A DNA stretch of 64,000 nt from Bradyrhizobium sp. URHD0069 (GCF_000701345.1 NZ_KL370777.1:131467-195466), one strand, 5' to 3'. Numbered from the stretch's first letter, positions 9,019-19,411 are shown. The notes: a model not told the origin generated them from the letters alone. Translations and numbers: made by a program.

Positions 9019-10458
9019 ATGAACCTCCCTGAGTTTGTGCGCACAACGACATTTCGCTCAGCCGCCCTGGCCGCCGGCGCCTTTGCGATCTTCGTGATTG
9101 TGTTGTTTGGCTTCATTTACTGGACGACCGACCGTTACCTGGTAGCACGCTCCGATCACGTCATCGCTTTGCAATTGAAGGTGATATCGACGTTGCCCGG
9201 CGAGCGGAAAACGGATGCGATCGACTATCACTTGAAGGCGGACCCGCGAGGCGTCCAGTTCGTGGGGCTGTTTCGTCCGGACGGGAGCAGAACGGCAGGC
9301 AATCTCGAAAGCCTGCCGCCCGGCCTCAAGCTTGATGATTCGGCGCAGAGCGTCGAGGTGAAGAAAAGCGGCGCAAACGGCGTTGAAACGCGCGTCGTTC
9401 GCGCGATCGGAAAACGTCTGCCTGGCGGCGATGTGCTTGTCATCGGCCGCAATGTCGATGAAGCCATCGAACTATTGAAGGTTGTCGGCCAGGCCCTGGC
9501 ACTGGGCCTAATCCCGGCCCTCGTGCTTTGCCTCGCGGTGGGTGCGCTGCTGAGCGTGCGCGCCGAGAAACGGATCGCGGACGTCAACCAGCGGGTTCAG
9601 CGCATCGTCGCAGGGAATTTGCGCGAACGCTTGCCTGGCCAAGCAAGAGATGACCCGTTCTCCAAGCTTGCAGCAATCGTCAATGGCATGCTCGACGAGA
9701 TCGAGACCCTCATTCATGCCATCGCCGGGATTGGCAACGACATCGCTCATGATCTGCGCAGACCACTCGCGCGCGTGCGTTTGATACTCGAACGCGGTCG
9801 TAGCAACGCCAAGACGCTGGAGCAGCTTCAACTCATCACAGACAGAGCAGTTACCGGGATCGATCAATCGCTGGCAATTGCCACAGCCCTCTTGCGACTT
9901 GCCGAGATCGAAAATAGCCGCAAGTCGGCCGGCTTCGGCAAGGTGGCGCTTGCCGACCTGGTGCGCGAGGTGGGCGAGCTCTACGACCCGATTGCGGAAA
10001 ACAAGGGCATCACCTTGCACATCGACCTCGCGCACGCACCGACGGTAGACGGTGACCGCGACCTGCTGATGGAGGCCGTCGTCAACCTCGTCGATAATGC
10101 GGTCAAATTTACGCCGGAGGGAGGCCGCGTGGACATCGCGCTGCTCCGCGGCAACGCAGAAAGCATCGTGCGCATAAAAGACACCGGCTCGGGAATCAGC
10201 GAGCACGAACGCGATATCGTCCTGAAGCGGTTCTATCGATCGGACAAACTAAGAAGCGCACCTGGATTCGGTCTTGGCCTCAATCTTGTGGCCGCGATCG
10301 TCAAGCTTCACGGCTTTCGTCTGACGATCTATCCCGGTTCCGGCTGCGTGGTCGAGATCGCCAGTCCGGATCAAAGAGCCGATGGCGAAGCCAGGCCGGA
10401 GCGGTTGAAATCGCTTCGACCTGTTGCCCCGCCAAATACACGGGTTACCACTAAGTGA
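9019..10458 (+). CDS. orphan sensor histidine kinase, paralogue 2 (altered phosphatase motif)
   Basis: A 479-residue kinase clearly paralogous to the protein at 6328-7710: same LPxFVRTTTFR start, TM1 about 14-36, an extracytoplasmic loop with GNLESLPPGL, TM2 about 158-180, HAMP, then AHDLRRPLAR (His244), NLVDNAVKF, DTGSGIS and GFGLGLNLV. The residue normally Thr or Asn four after the histidine is Arg248. In HisKA kinases that position is needed to dephosphorylate the partner, so this copy may be kinase-biased. It has a 30-residue basic C-terminal tail absent from paralogue 1. No response regulator gene is adjacent. Confidence 0.85.
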   Translation: MNLPEFVRTTTFRSAALAAGAFAIFVIVLFGFIYWTTDRYLVARSDHVIALQLKVISTLPGERKTDAIDYHLKADPRGVQFVGLFRPDGSRTAGNLESLPPGLKLDDSAQSVEVKKSGANGVETRVVRAIGKRLPGGDVLVIGRNVDEAIELLKVVGQALALGLIPALVLCLAVGALLSVRAEKRIADVNQRVQRIVAGNLRERLPGQARDDPFSKLAAIVNGMLDEIETLIHAIAGIGNDIAHDLRRPLARVRLILERGRSNAKTLEQLQLITDRAVTGIDQSLAIATALLRLAEIENSRKSAGFGKVALADLVREVGELYDPIAENKGITLHIDLAHAPTVDGDRDLLMEAVVNLVDNAVKFTPEGGRVDIALLRGNAESIVRIKDTGSGISEHERDIVLKRFYRSDKLRSAPGFGLGLNLVAAIVKLHGFRLTIYPGSGCVVEIASPDQRADGEARPERLKSLRPVAPPNTRVTTK

Positions 10459-10538
10459 CCTTCAAACGAGAATCACACGCTGCTTTGCCGAAGACATTGC
10501 GGGAGCATTCCGCCCTGGCCGGAAGCAGGCGCCGCTGC

Positions 10539-11549
10539 TTATGCGTCCGGCAATGGGATCTTGAACAGCCGGCTCGCATTGCTGAAGGTGAGTTTCGCGC
10601 AATCGGCGTCTGACAGCCGCGCGCTGTTCACGAGACCTACCGGATCTGCGTCCCCCATATCGAAGGGATAATCGGAACCCATCATCACCCGATCAGCACC
10701 GACCATCGCCACCAAAGTTTCGATCAGATCGGCACGGAACACGCAGGTGTCGAACCACAGTCGTTTCAGGTAGCTCGACGGCGCGTCGGCGGTGAGACGT
10801 CGAATCTCGGGGCGCACCTTCCAGGCATGATCCATCCGGCCTACATAAAACGGATAGAAGCCGCCGCCATGCGCGATCACCACGTTAAGGTCTGGATGAC
10901 GGTCGAGCACACCGCCGAGAATGAAATGCGAGATAGCGATGGCTTCCTCGATCGGCTGGCCGAGGCTGTTGACCATGAAGAAATCACCCAGCCGCTGGCC
11001 ATGCGAGAAGCCGAGCGGATGCACGAACAACGGCACGCGCAGCTTCGCCAGCCGCGCATAGAGAGGATCGAAGGCGGAATCCGACAATTCGAGATTCTCG
11101 ACACGGGTGTCGATCTGAAAGCCGCGCAGTCCGAGCGTCTCGACCGCATGCACAGCTTCCTCGATAGCACGAGCGGGAAACCGCATCGGCAATGTGCCCA
11201 TGCCGGCGAAATGCGCGGGGTCCTCGGCGACCAATGCGGCGACATCCTCGTTCTGTACCCGCGACAGCGCCACCTGCAATTCTTCACCGGCCCAGTAGTG
11301 CTGCTGCGCCGGCGCCGGCGCGATGATCTGAAATTCGACACCCATCCGCTGCATCGCCTCGCGGCGCGCTGCGACGTCGAGCATCAGCCTCGGCAACAGC
11401 TTGCCTTGCTCGGCGTCGGTGGCCCGACTCTCCGGAGACATGTCGCGGCGATAGGGATTGTCCATCGGATCGTATTGGCCGGCGATCAGCGGCTCGACGC
11501 GTTTGCTGATGGTATGGGTGTGCATATCGATGATAGGCATGCGGTTCAC
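10539..11549 (-). CDS. amidohydrolase-2 (ACMSD-like) family enzyme
   Basis: A 336-residue metal-dependent TIM-barrel enzyme. The N-terminal motif IDMHTHT supplies metal ligands, HPLGFSHGQ and VIAHGGGFYPF carry conserved histidines, and MGSDYPFDMGD carries the catalytic aspartate. The family contains decarboxylases and hydrolases acting on ring-cleavage products, such as aminocarboxymuconate-semialdehyde decarboxylase. It is the last gene of a long leftward operon, 58 bases after livF, so probably acts on a metabolite of the imported compound. The substrate is unknown. Confidence 0.8.
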   Translation of the reverse strand: MNRMPIIDMHTHTISKRVEPLIAGQYDPMDNPYRRDMSPESRATDAEQGKLLPRLMLDVAARREAMQRMGVEFQIIAPAPAQQHYWAGEELQVALSRVQNEDVAALVAEDPAHFAGMGTLPMRFPARAIEEAVHAVETLGLRGFQIDTRVENLELSDSAFDPLYARLAKLRVPLFVHPLGFSHGQRLGDFFMVNSLGQPIEEAIAISHFILGGVLDRHPDLNVVIAHGGGFYPFYVGRMDHAWKVRPEIRRLTADAPSSYLKRLWFDTCVFRADLIETLVAMVGADRVMMGSDYPFDMGDADPVGLVNSARLSDADCAKLTFSNASRLFKIPLPDA

Positions 11550-11607
11550 TTTACTCGGTTCAGTTCGGCGGCCGGCGGCGCCGACGGGTCATCGCCCATG
11601 ATTCTGC

Positions 11608-12304
11608 TCACTGCACGCCGAGGCGCTGGAATAGCAGATCGGTATGCTGACTGAGTTCTTTCGCATCGCCCTGATGCACGACCTGTCCGGTCTCGAGGAT
11701 GTATACCCGGTCGGCGACGGCCAATGCGCTGTAGAGATTCTGTTCGACCAGCAGGATCGACAGCCCCTCGCGCTTCAGACCAAGAACGATTTCTTCGAGA
11801 TGCTGCACCATCACCGGCGCCAGGCCTTCGGATGGCTCGTCCATCAGGATCAGCTGCGGATCGATCATCAGCGCGCGGCCGACCGCGAGCATACCGCGCT
11901 CGCCGCCGGACAATTGTCCGCCGCGGTGATGCCGCCGCTCCGCAAGGCGGGGAAAAATCCCGAACACACGATCGACGGTCCAGCCATCCTTCGCGCGCGC
12001 GCTCTTCAGCATGGTGAGATGTTCGGTCACTGTCAGCGACGGAAACAGCCGTCTGCCTTGCGGCACGATCGCGATCTTGCGGCCGGCAATGTCGTGCGGG
12101 CGCAGGCCGACCAGACTTTCGCCGCGCCAGGTGATGGTGCCGGAGCGGACCTGAGGCGGTGCCAAGCCGATGATGGAGCGGATGAAGGTGGTCTTGCCCA
12201 TGCCGTTGCGGCCGAGCAGCGCGACGATCTCGCCGGCGCCGATGTCAAGAGAAACGCCACGCACGACAAGCGCCTCGCCATAGCCGCTATGCAGATCGCG
12301 AACC

Positions 12305-12312
<8 letters not shown>
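11608..12312 (-). CDS. livF: branched-chain-type ABC transporter ATPase (LivF)
   Basis: A 234-residue ATPase with Walker A GRNGMGKT, signature LSGGERG, Walker B LILMDEPSEGLAP and a switch histidine region. Length and EPSEGLAP are typical of LivF. The annotated start at 12312 overlaps the end of livG by 8 bases, and the extra upstream residues of the open frame lie within livG. It energises uptake through LivHM. The imported substrate need not be an amino acid; this family also imports aromatic acids, amides and urea. Confidence 0.88.
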
Positions 12313-13060
<748 letters not shown>

Positions 13061-13120
13061 GAATATTTTCCCGGTGGAGGAGACGCGGCCTTACGGTCGC
13101 GTCTCGATATCGGCGATAGA

Positions 13121-14380
13121 TCAGCCTTTCTTGATGCCCTGGAAGGTGCGCGAATAGGACGGCTGCTTCAGGTAGGTCTCCGGATCGTATTTCCAGAACT
13201 GCGAGACGTTCGGATAGGTGGTGACGGGTACGTTCCAGAATTTGCCGTCGGCGCGCTTCGCGACCTTGCGGATATAAACGTCGTAAATCGGATTGCCGTA
13301 GGCATCGAGCTTGACGGCCTTGCCGAGCGGCGAGCCATCGAGTTCGGTCTTCAACACGGTATCGATGAAGGCCTCGCGGTCCTCCACCTTGCCGCCCATC
13401 TTCTTCAGCGCGGCGTCGATCCACATCACGCCGGAATACATCGAGAAACCGTAGAGTGACGGGATCTTGCCGTACTTCGCCTCATACTCTTTGGCGAATT
13501 TCTGCGTCACCGGATTGTCCGAACCCTCCGCGAAATGCGCCGGCGAGATGATGCCTTCGCATTCCTCGCCAAGCGTCCGGATCACCGACTGGTCGGTGCC
13601 GTTCATCGCGGCGAGCAGCGGCGTCTTCGCCTTCAGGCCGAAGCTGGCATATTGCTGGATGAAGCGGGTAGCATCGGCACCGGTCTCCATCGCGAAGATC
13701 GCATCGATCTTGAGGTCGGCGAGCTGGCCGAGATAGGGACTGAAGTCCGCCGTGTTGAGCGGATGCCAGAACTGCTGCACGATCTCGCCACCGCCTTCGG
13801 TGAACACCTGGGCGAGCCCGCCGCACTGCTCGTGGCCGAAGGTGTAGTCCTGGCTGATGGTGGCGATCTTCTTGTAGCCCTGCTTCAACGCCCAATCGCC
13901 GAGCGGATGGGTGAATTCACTGGCGCTGTAACCGGCGACGCGGATCACGTTCTTGATGCGCCGGCGTTGCGTCAGGTCGTCGGCCGCGATGATCGGAATG
14001 AAGTACGGAGTGCCGGTGCCCTTGACGTAGTTGGCAACCGCTAATCCGGTGTTGGCAAGCAGATTGCCTATCAGCATGTGGCAATTGCCCTGCTCGACCA
14101 GGCGGCGCGCTTTCTGCAAAGCGGTGTCGGGGTTTGAGGCGTCGTCCTCGATCACCAGCTCGACCTTGCGACCAGCCATCTCGCTCTTGACCTGATCGAG
14201 ATAGAACTGCACGCCCTCGACCATCTCCTTGCCGCCTGACGCGACAACGCCGGTGAGTGGGGCGAGCAGGCCGATCTTGATCGGGCCGGCCTGCGCCTGG
14301 GCGCTGCGCCATGGTGCGACGCCGACACCTGCAATGGTTAGTGCGGCCGTTGTGCTCTTCAGAAATTGCCTGCGGTCCAT
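13121..14380 (-). CDS. periplasmic substrate-binding protein of the Liv-type transporter
   Basis: A 419-residue binding protein with a signal region MDRRQFLKSTTAALTIAGVG that carries an RRQFLK twin-arginine motif, suggesting Tat export. The mature part begins IKIGLLAPLTGVVASGGKEM, typical of Peripla_BP_6 proteins. The ATG at 14380 has AAAGGA upstream; the longer frame from 14404 is rejected. Lying between livM and livG, it determines what this transporter imports. The ligand cannot be read from sequence. Confidence 0.88.
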   Translation of the reverse strand: MDRRQFLKSTTAALTIAGVGVAPWRSAQAQAGPIKIGLLAPLTGVVASGGKEMVEGVQFYLDQVKSEMAGRKVELVIEDDASNPDTALQKARRLVEQGNCHMLIGNLLANTGLAVANYVKGTGTPYFIPIIAADDLTQRRRIKNVIRVAGYSASEFTHPLGDWALKQGYKKIATISQDYTFGHEQCGGLAQVFTEGGGEIVQQFWHPLNTADFSPYLGQLADLKIDAIFAMETGADATRFIQQYASFGLKAKTPLLAAMNGTDQSVIRTLGEECEGIISPAHFAEGSDNPVTQKFAKEYEAKYGKIPSLYGFSMYSGVMWIDAALKKMGGKVEDREAFIDTVLKTELDGSPLGKAVKLDAYGNPIYDVYIRKVAKRADGKFWNVPVTTYPNVSQFWKYDPETYLKQPSYSRTFQGIKKG

Positions 14381-14408
14381 TTCGATATCCTTTCGTGAAA
14401 GCATTCGA

Positions 14409-15374
14409 TTAACGCACCTTGCGCGTCAGAATGGCGCGCAGCTTGCCTATGATGCCCTCAGGGGCGAAGATCATGATGAGGATAAAGGTGATGCCGAGCA
14501 CCATTTGCCAGCGCTCGGTATAGGCGCTGACCACGTTCTCCAGCGCGATGATCGCGGCGGCGCCGACGAAAGCGCCGAACAGCGTCCCGACGCCGCCGGC
14601 AATCATCATCAATACGCCTTCGACCGATTGCGCCAGCGCCACCGTGGACGGGCTGACGAAGTTGTTGAACATCGCGTACATCGCGCCCGCGACGCCGGCA
14701 AAGAATGCGGACACCGTGAAACCGATGAACAAATGGAGCGGCACGTTGTAGCCGAGGCTGCGCATGCGGCTTTCGCTGTCGCGGATGCCGCGCAGCGTCA
14801 GCCCGAACGGCGAGCGGACGAACCGCCACATCGCAAACGTCACCACCGCGGCGCCGGCGAGTACGGCCCAATAGAAGGCGGTGTTGGTCAGCAGCAACGC
14901 CGGACGGACGTCGCCGCGCATGCCGTTCTCGCCGCCGGTTACCTGGGTCCAGCGCAGGCAAATGCCCCAGACGATCATGCCGAGCGCCAATGTCAGCAGC
15001 AGAAAGTACACACCGGAGGTGCGCACCGCGAGCAACCCGAAGATCGCCGCAACCAGCGTCGCAGCCAACACGCCGGCGGCGAAGGCTGCCGCCGGCGGCA
15101 CTCCGGCATGAGCCGTGGCGTAGACGACCACATAGGTGGAAACGCCAAAGATCGCGCCGTGGCCAAGCGAGGTGCGCCCGGCAAAGCCGGCGAGGATATC
15201 GATCGACATCGCGAGAATCCCGAAGATCAGCACCTCGGTGGCGAGTCCGACCTGATAATTCGACAGTACCAATGGCAAGGCGGCGGCCGCAACACCGATG
15301 GTGGCAGCAATCAACGCAGCGCGGCCATTCATGCCGGCAAGGCGCGAAGGCTTCGGCGTGCGCGGCATCGTCAT
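14409..15374 (-). CDS. livM: branched-chain-type ABC transporter permease (LivM)
   Basis: A 321-residue membrane permease of about ten hydrophobic segments with the LivM pattern AGRTSLGHGAIFGVSTY and AIIALENVVSAYTERWQ near the C terminus. The open frame extends to 15767, but the part upstream of 15374 lies over livH in another frame. The ATG at 15374 overlaps the livH stop in the arrangement ATGA, indicating translational coupling. Confidence 0.87.
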   Translation of the reverse strand: MTMPRTPKPSRLAGMNGRAALIAATIGVAAAALPLVLSNYQVGLATEVLIFGILAMSIDILAGFAGRTSLGHGAIFGVSTYVVVYATAHAGVPPAAAFAAGVLAATLVAAIFGLLAVRTSGVYFLLLTLALGMIVWGICLRWTQVTGGENGMRGDVRPALLLTNTAFYWAVLAGAAVVTFAMWRFVRSPFGLTLRGIRDSESRMRSLGYNVPLHLFIGFTVSAFFAGVAGAMYAMFNNFVSPSTVALAQSVEGVLMMIAGGVGTLFGAFVGAAAIIALENVVSAYTERWQMVLGITFILIMIFAPEGIIGKLRAILTRKVR

Positions 15375-16222
15375 GCGGCCCGTCCGAACAGACCGAGCGG
15401 ACGGAATGCCAGCAGCACCGCCATCGGACCGAAAATCACGAAATAGGCCAGTTCTGGAAACATCACTTGGCCGAGCGTGTTGAGCAGACCGACCAAAAGG
15501 CTGCCGACGCCAACACCCACCAGGCTGCCGCGCCCGCCGATGATCACCACCGCCAGGCTGAACACCAGGATCTCGGCATCGGCCGACGGATACAGCGAGA
15601 GAAAGGCGCCGCCCATCAATCCCCCGAGGCCGGCCAAAGCCGAACCAAGCAGGAAGGTAACAAGAAACACGCGGCGGATATTGACCCCTGAGGCTTCCAC
15701 CATCTCGGCATCGTCGACTCCGGCGCGGATCAGCGCGCCGAGCCGCGTATGATTCAGCAGCAGCCAAAGCGCTGCGAACACCACGATGCCGGTGACCAGC
15801 ACGAACAAACGATAGGTCGGGTAGAACACGCCGAACACACGCAGGCCGCCGCGCAGCATTTGCGGGATCGGCACGGTGAAGCTGTCGCCGCCCCAGATTA
15901 CCAGCGCCAGATCATTGAGCACGAAGGCGAAGCCGAGCGTCAGCAGTACCTGGCGCAGCTCGTGGCCGCGCACGAAATGCAGCAGCCCCTGATCGAGCAC
16001 GAAGCCGATCGCCGCGATCGCAGCCATTGCGCCGATGCCGCCGAGCACAAAGCTGCCGGTCTTCAAGGCGATGGCGTAGCCGATGTAGCCGCCGAACAGA
16101 TAGAGCGCGCCGTGGGCCAGATTGACGATGCGCAGCAACCCGAAGATCAACGTAAAGCCGCTCGCCACCACAAACAGCAGCGCTGCGAAAGTCAATCCGT
16201 TGAGGAGTTGAAAGATGCTCAT
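15371..16222 (-). CDS. livH: branched-chain-type ABC transporter permease (LivH)
   Basis: A 283-residue permease with the LivH hallmark FGLLRIVNLAHGALYLFGGYIGY near the N terminus and multiple transmembrane helices. It forms the channel with LivM. It starts 13 bases after the upstream deacetylase gene and overlaps livM by four bases, so it belongs to the same operon as the catabolic genes. Confidence 0.88.
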   Translation of the reverse strand: MSIFQLLNGLTFAALLFVVASGFTLIFGLLRIVNLAHGALYLFGGYIGYAIALKTGSFVLGGIGAMAAIAAIGFVLDQGLLHFVRGHELRQVLLTLGFAFVLNDLALVIWGGDSFTVPIPQMLRGGLRVFGVFYPTYRLFVLVTGIVVFAALWLLLNHTRLGALIRAGVDDAEMVEASGVNIRRVFLVTFLLGSALAGLGGLMGGAFLSLYPSADAEILVFSLAVVIIGGRGSLVGVGVGSLLVGLLNTLGQVMFPELAYFVIFGPMAVLLAFRPLGLFGRAA

Positions 16223-16235
16223 CCCTGATCTGTGA

Positions 16236-17120
16236 TTACGGCGGTTTCGGTCCCACTGAAAGATACCAGTCGAGGATCTGTTCTCCGGTCATGAACGCCA
16301 CGTCCGGCTTCTTCCGGATGGTTTCGAAGATACTGCGGAAATATTTCAGGCGATGCGGCGCACCCATGATGTAGGGATGCACAACCAGCGCCATGATCCG
16401 GCCGGAATCCGCCGCATCCTCGTAGATCTGCTCGAATTGGTCGATAGCGCGGTCGTAATATTCGGACGCCTTGTGATGCTGGATCAGCATCATCGCGACG
16501 TCGTTGCATTCCTGGGTATAGGGCACATTGACGATCGGCGTCGTGGTGGTCTTGAGCCAGACCGGCTGATCGTCCAGCACCCAGTCGGCGACGTAATCAT
16601 AGCCCTCCTCTTTAAGCAGGTCCGGCGTCTCCCAGGTCTCGGTGAGGCCCGGGCCGAGCCAGCCGCGCGGCCGCTTGCCGGTCGCCTTAGCGATCACGTC
16701 GGCGGTCTTGCGTATGTCGTCGCGCTCGTTCTCCACCTTCTGCATGTTCCGCTGGGTGAAGCCGTGGCCCATGAACTCCCAGTTGCGCACCATCGCCGCC
16801 TCGATGATCGGCGGATAGGCCGCGAGCGCCGAGCCGTTGATGGCGAGTACGCCCGGGATCTTGAATTCGTCGAACACCTTGAGCATGCGCCAGAAGCCGA
16901 CGCGGTTGCCGTATTCGTGCCAGGCCCAGTTCGGAATGTCAGGGGTCGGCGAGCCGCCGGCCGGCGGCGTCAACACGGTGCGCGGCATCGTCTGCTTGGC
17001 GTCCCACTCCTCGACATTGACGATCACCCACACCGCCATGCGCGCGCCATTCGGCAGCTTGAGCGGCGGACGGGTCGCAATCGGCGAATAGGCAATGCGT
17101 TCGGTTGGCAACATGGTCAT
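16236..17120 (-). CDS. PuuE-like polysaccharide-deacetylase-fold amidase, copy 1
   Basis: A 294-residue NodB-fold protein. It opens with the repeated family pattern RPPLKLPNGARMAVWVIVNVE, then WHEYGNRVGFWRML, EFMGHGFTQ and VHPYIMGAPHRL. This is the PuuE/allantoinase-like branch of polysaccharide deacetylases, whose members often hydrolyse small cyclic or linear amides rather than polysaccharides. The start overlaps the stop of the upstream FAH gene as ATGA. A paralogue lies two genes upstream (17821-18723). I infer C-N bond hydrolysis on the imported compound. Confidence 0.78.
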   Translation of the reverse strand: MTMLPTERIAYSPIATRPPLKLPNGARMAVWVIVNVEEWDAKQTMPRTVLTPPAGGSPTPDIPNWAWHEYGNRVGFWRMLKVFDEFKIPGVLAINGSALAAYPPIIEAAMVRNWEFMGHGFTQRNMQKVENERDDIRKTADVIAKATGKRPRGWLGPGLTETWETPDLLKEEGYDYVADWVLDDQPVWLKTTTTPIVNVPYTQECNDVAMMLIQHHKASEYYDRAIDQFEQIYEDAADSGRIMALVVHPYIMGAPHRLKYFRSIFETIRKKPDVAFMTGEQILDWYLSVGPKPP

Positions 17121-17824
17121 CCCTCAAGTGGAGCGATGGTGATGGCAAGCGACGGCAACCCGTCGATATGGGCGGCAATCAGGTCGCCCGGCACAACGGG
17201 ACCGACTCCTGCCGGGGTGCCGGTATAAATCAAATCGCCTGCGCCGAGGGTGACTTGCTTCGACAATTGCTCGATCACTTCGGGCACGCTCCAGATCATC
17301 TGGCCGATGTCGCCGCGCTGGCGTTCTGCGCCGTTCACCGAAAGCGTGATGACGCTGCCCTTGAAATGCCGCGCCTCGCGTGCCGGCGCGATGGCGCCGC
17401 ACGGCGCCGAGGCGTCGAAGCTCTTGCCGACTTCCCACGGCAGACGCAGATCGCGCGCGTCACGCTGACGATCGCGCCGCGTCAGATCGATGCCGACGGC
17501 ATAACCCCAGACATAATCGAGCGCGTCGCCGACGGCGATGTCGCGTCCGGCGCGGCCGATCGCGATCACCAGCTCCACCTCGAACTGAAAATCGGAGGTG
17601 AGCGGCGGATAGGGCACCTGCGCGCCATCAAGCACCACGGCGTCGCGCGGCTTCTGAAAGAAGAACGGCGGATCGCGTTCGTCAGCTTCCTTCATCTCGC
17701 GGATGTGGTCGAGGTAATTGCGGCCGACGCAATAGACCCGGCGAACCGGAAAGAAACCGCCGCCGACGACCGGCACGTCAGTGGCAGGGATCGCCGGCAG
17801 CACGCGCTGGGCCAGGGCGCTCAT
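17117..17824 (-). CDS. fumarylacetoacetate hydrolase (FAH) family protein
   Basis: A 235-residue FAH-fold protein with VYCVGRNYLDHIREM, FEVELVIAIG and GDLIYTGTPAGVGPV. The acidic metal ligands in FEVEL and the TGTPAGVG loop are those of the FAH/HpcE family, which hydrolyse or decarboxylate acyl pyruvates and related keto acids. It overlaps both neighbours by four bases (ATGA at each end) between the two PuuE-like genes. It probably handles a late, carbon-only product of the pathway. Confidence 0.82.
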   Translation of the reverse strand: MSALAQRVLPAIPATDVPVVGGGFFPVRRVYCVGRNYLDHIREMKEADERDPPFFFQKPRDAVVLDGAQVPYPPLTSDFQFEVELVIAIGRAGRDIAVGDALDYVWGYAVGIDLTRRDRQRDARDLRLPWEVGKSFDASAPCGAIAPAREARHFKGSVITLSVNGAERQRGDIGQMIWSVPEVIEQLSKQVTLGAGDLIYTGTPAGVGPVVPGDLIAAHIDGLPSLAITIAPLEG

Positions 17825-18723
17825 GCCTTCGATCCCGGCTGCGCGGCGGTCTGTCCGTTGTACCAGTCGAGGATCTGCTCGCCGTTCCAGTGCACGACGC
17901 CATCGAACTTGCTCAGGTAGTCGTAGATCGCCTCGAGATATTTGATCCGGAATGGCTGTCCGCTGATGTAGGGGTGGATCGCGAGCGACAGGATCTTCGG
18001 CCGATTCCTGCTCTCTTCATACAGTCGCTCGAAGCTGTCGATGGTGCGCTTGAGCAGATGATCGCTCTCGTGATGCTGCACCAGCATCATCGGAATGTCG
18101 TTCAACTCCACCGTATAGGGCAGTGTCACCAGCGGCCCCTTGGCGGTGCGGATCACGGTCGGCTCGTCGTCATAGACCCAGTCGCCGATATATTTGACCC
18201 CGGCCTCGGCGAGGTATTCGGGGGTCTGCAGCGTCTGGGTCAGGCCGGGTCCGAGCCAGCCCACCGGCCGCTTGCCGGTGAATTTTTCGATCACGCCCAT
18301 TGCACGGTTGATCATCGCCTTCTGGTCCGGCTCCTTGTGGATCGGCCCCTGCTCATAGGCGTGGCCCATGAATTCCCAGCCGGCGTCCTTGGCCTGTTGC
18401 GCGACGCGTGGATAATCCTCACAAACCCGCGCATTGATGGAGAGCGTGGGCGCAATTCCGAGCCGCTTGTAGAGATCGAAGAAACGCCACACGCCAACAC
18501 GCATCCCGTATTCGTGCCAGCTCCAGTTCGGCACATCCGGCAGCAGCGGAATTCCGGTTGGCGCCGGCAGTACCTGCCGCGCCATCGGCTTCGCGATATC
18601 CCACACTTCGAGATTGACGATGGTCCAGATCACGATGCGGGCGCCGCCCGGCAGCTTCAGCGCCGGACGGTCGACGATGGCGGAATAGTCGCAGCGGTCT
18701 CGCGGGATCATGGGGCCGGTCAT
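17821..18723 (-). CDS. PuuE-like polysaccharide-deacetylase-fold amidase, copy 2
   Basis: A 300-residue paralogue of the protein at 16236-17120, sharing RPALKLPGGARIVIWTIVNLE, WHEYGMRVGVWRFF, EFMGHAYEQG, RPVGWLGPGLTQT and IHPYISGQPFRI. The open frame begins at 18789, but the conserved part starts soon after the ATG at 18723. Two diverged copies in one operon suggest either two steps or a two-subunit enzyme. The substrate is not determinable here. Confidence 0.78.
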   Translation of the reverse strand: MTGPMIPRDRCDYSAIVDRPALKLPGGARIVIWTIVNLEVWDIAKPMARQVLPAPTGIPLLPDVPNWSWHEYGMRVGVWRFFDLYKRLGIAPTLSINARVCEDYPRVAQQAKDAGWEFMGHAYEQGPIHKEPDQKAMINRAMGVIEKFTGKRPVGWLGPGLTQTLQTPEYLAEAGVKYIGDWVYDDEPTVIRTAKGPLVTLPYTVELNDIPMMLVQHHESDHLLKRTIDSFERLYEESRNRPKILSLAIHPYISGQPFRIKYLEAIYDYLSKFDGVVHWNGEQILDWYNGQTAAQPGSKA

Positions 18724-18760
18724 AGCAGGGTACTCTTGGGGCGGTTGAGAAACAAAGCGG

Positions 18761-19411
18761 TCATGCGGCGCTGGTCCGGCGCGGAGCAAGCCCGTCGAGC
18801 GCCATCACCGCGTCGGTATCCATCACGAAGCCGAAGGCTGTCTTGATGCAGGCGAGACCGGCTGCGTGCAGCTCGGCGCCGTCCATGCTGGCGACGCAGT
18901 CCTCGACCACGATCACCGCGTAGTCTCGGACGTTGGCGGCCGTCGTTGTCGCCAGCACACATGAATTGGTATTCACGCCAGTGATCAGAAGCGTGTTGAT
19001 GCCGTGGGAGCGCAGCAGGAAATCAAGGTCGGTGCCGACGAAGCAGTCGTACCGCTTCTTGGTGTTGACGACGAAGTCACGCGGATCGAGCAGCTGCGGC
19101 ATCACCGTGCAGCCGGGGCCACCGATGATGTTGTGACGCATCACGTTCTTGCGGGTGGCGGTCAAGTCCTCGGCGCGGGTGCGCCAGAACGGATTGGCGC
19201 GGATTTCGTCGGCGTCGCGATAGCTGGTCACCTGATGGACGATCGGAATATCGACGCTGCGGCACCAGTCGAACAGCCGCTTGTTGGCGGCGATGATGCG
19301 GGCCGCGACGTCGGGCGTGGTCGGCATGGTCGCCACCGCCATATCGAGATGGCCGCGATGCAGGTCGATCGCGACCACGGCGGCCCTGGGATGATCGACA
19401 CCGAGATTCAT
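18761..19411 (-). CDS. isochorismatase-family cysteine hydrolase
   Basis: A 216-residue protein with the cysteine-hydrolase triad: Asp16 in AIDLHRGH, a lysine in VVNTKKRYDCF, and Cys151 in GVNTNSCVLATT. Relatives include N-carbamoylsarcosine amidase, nicotinamidase and maleamate amidase. The ATG at 19411 has GAGG seven bases upstream and is preferred over in-frame starts at 19423 and 19489. It lies just after a truncated alpha/beta hydrolase gene and before the deacetylase genes. I infer an amide or carbamoyl hydrolysis. Confidence 0.82.
   Translation of the reverse strand: MNLGVDHPRAAVVAIDLHRGHLDMAVATMPTTPDVAARIIAANKRLFDWCRSVDIPIVHQVTSYRDADEIRANPFWRTRAEDLTATRKNVMRHNIIGGPGCTVMPQLLDPRDFVVNTKKRYDCFVGTDLDFLLRSHGINTLLITGVNTNSCVLATTTAANVRDYAVIVVEDCVASMDGAELHAAGLACIKTAFGFVMDTDAVMALDGLAPRRTSAA

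Noticed and set aside
11912..11926. GGACAATTGTCC palindrome resembling the ATTGTCCC operator
   Set aside because: The arm order is reversed relative to the operator and it lies inside livF coding sequence encoding the signature region; probably chance.
15374..15767. N-terminal extension of the livM frame
   Set aside because: It is an out-of-frame reading over livH, lacks membrane character and makes the protein far longer than the family.
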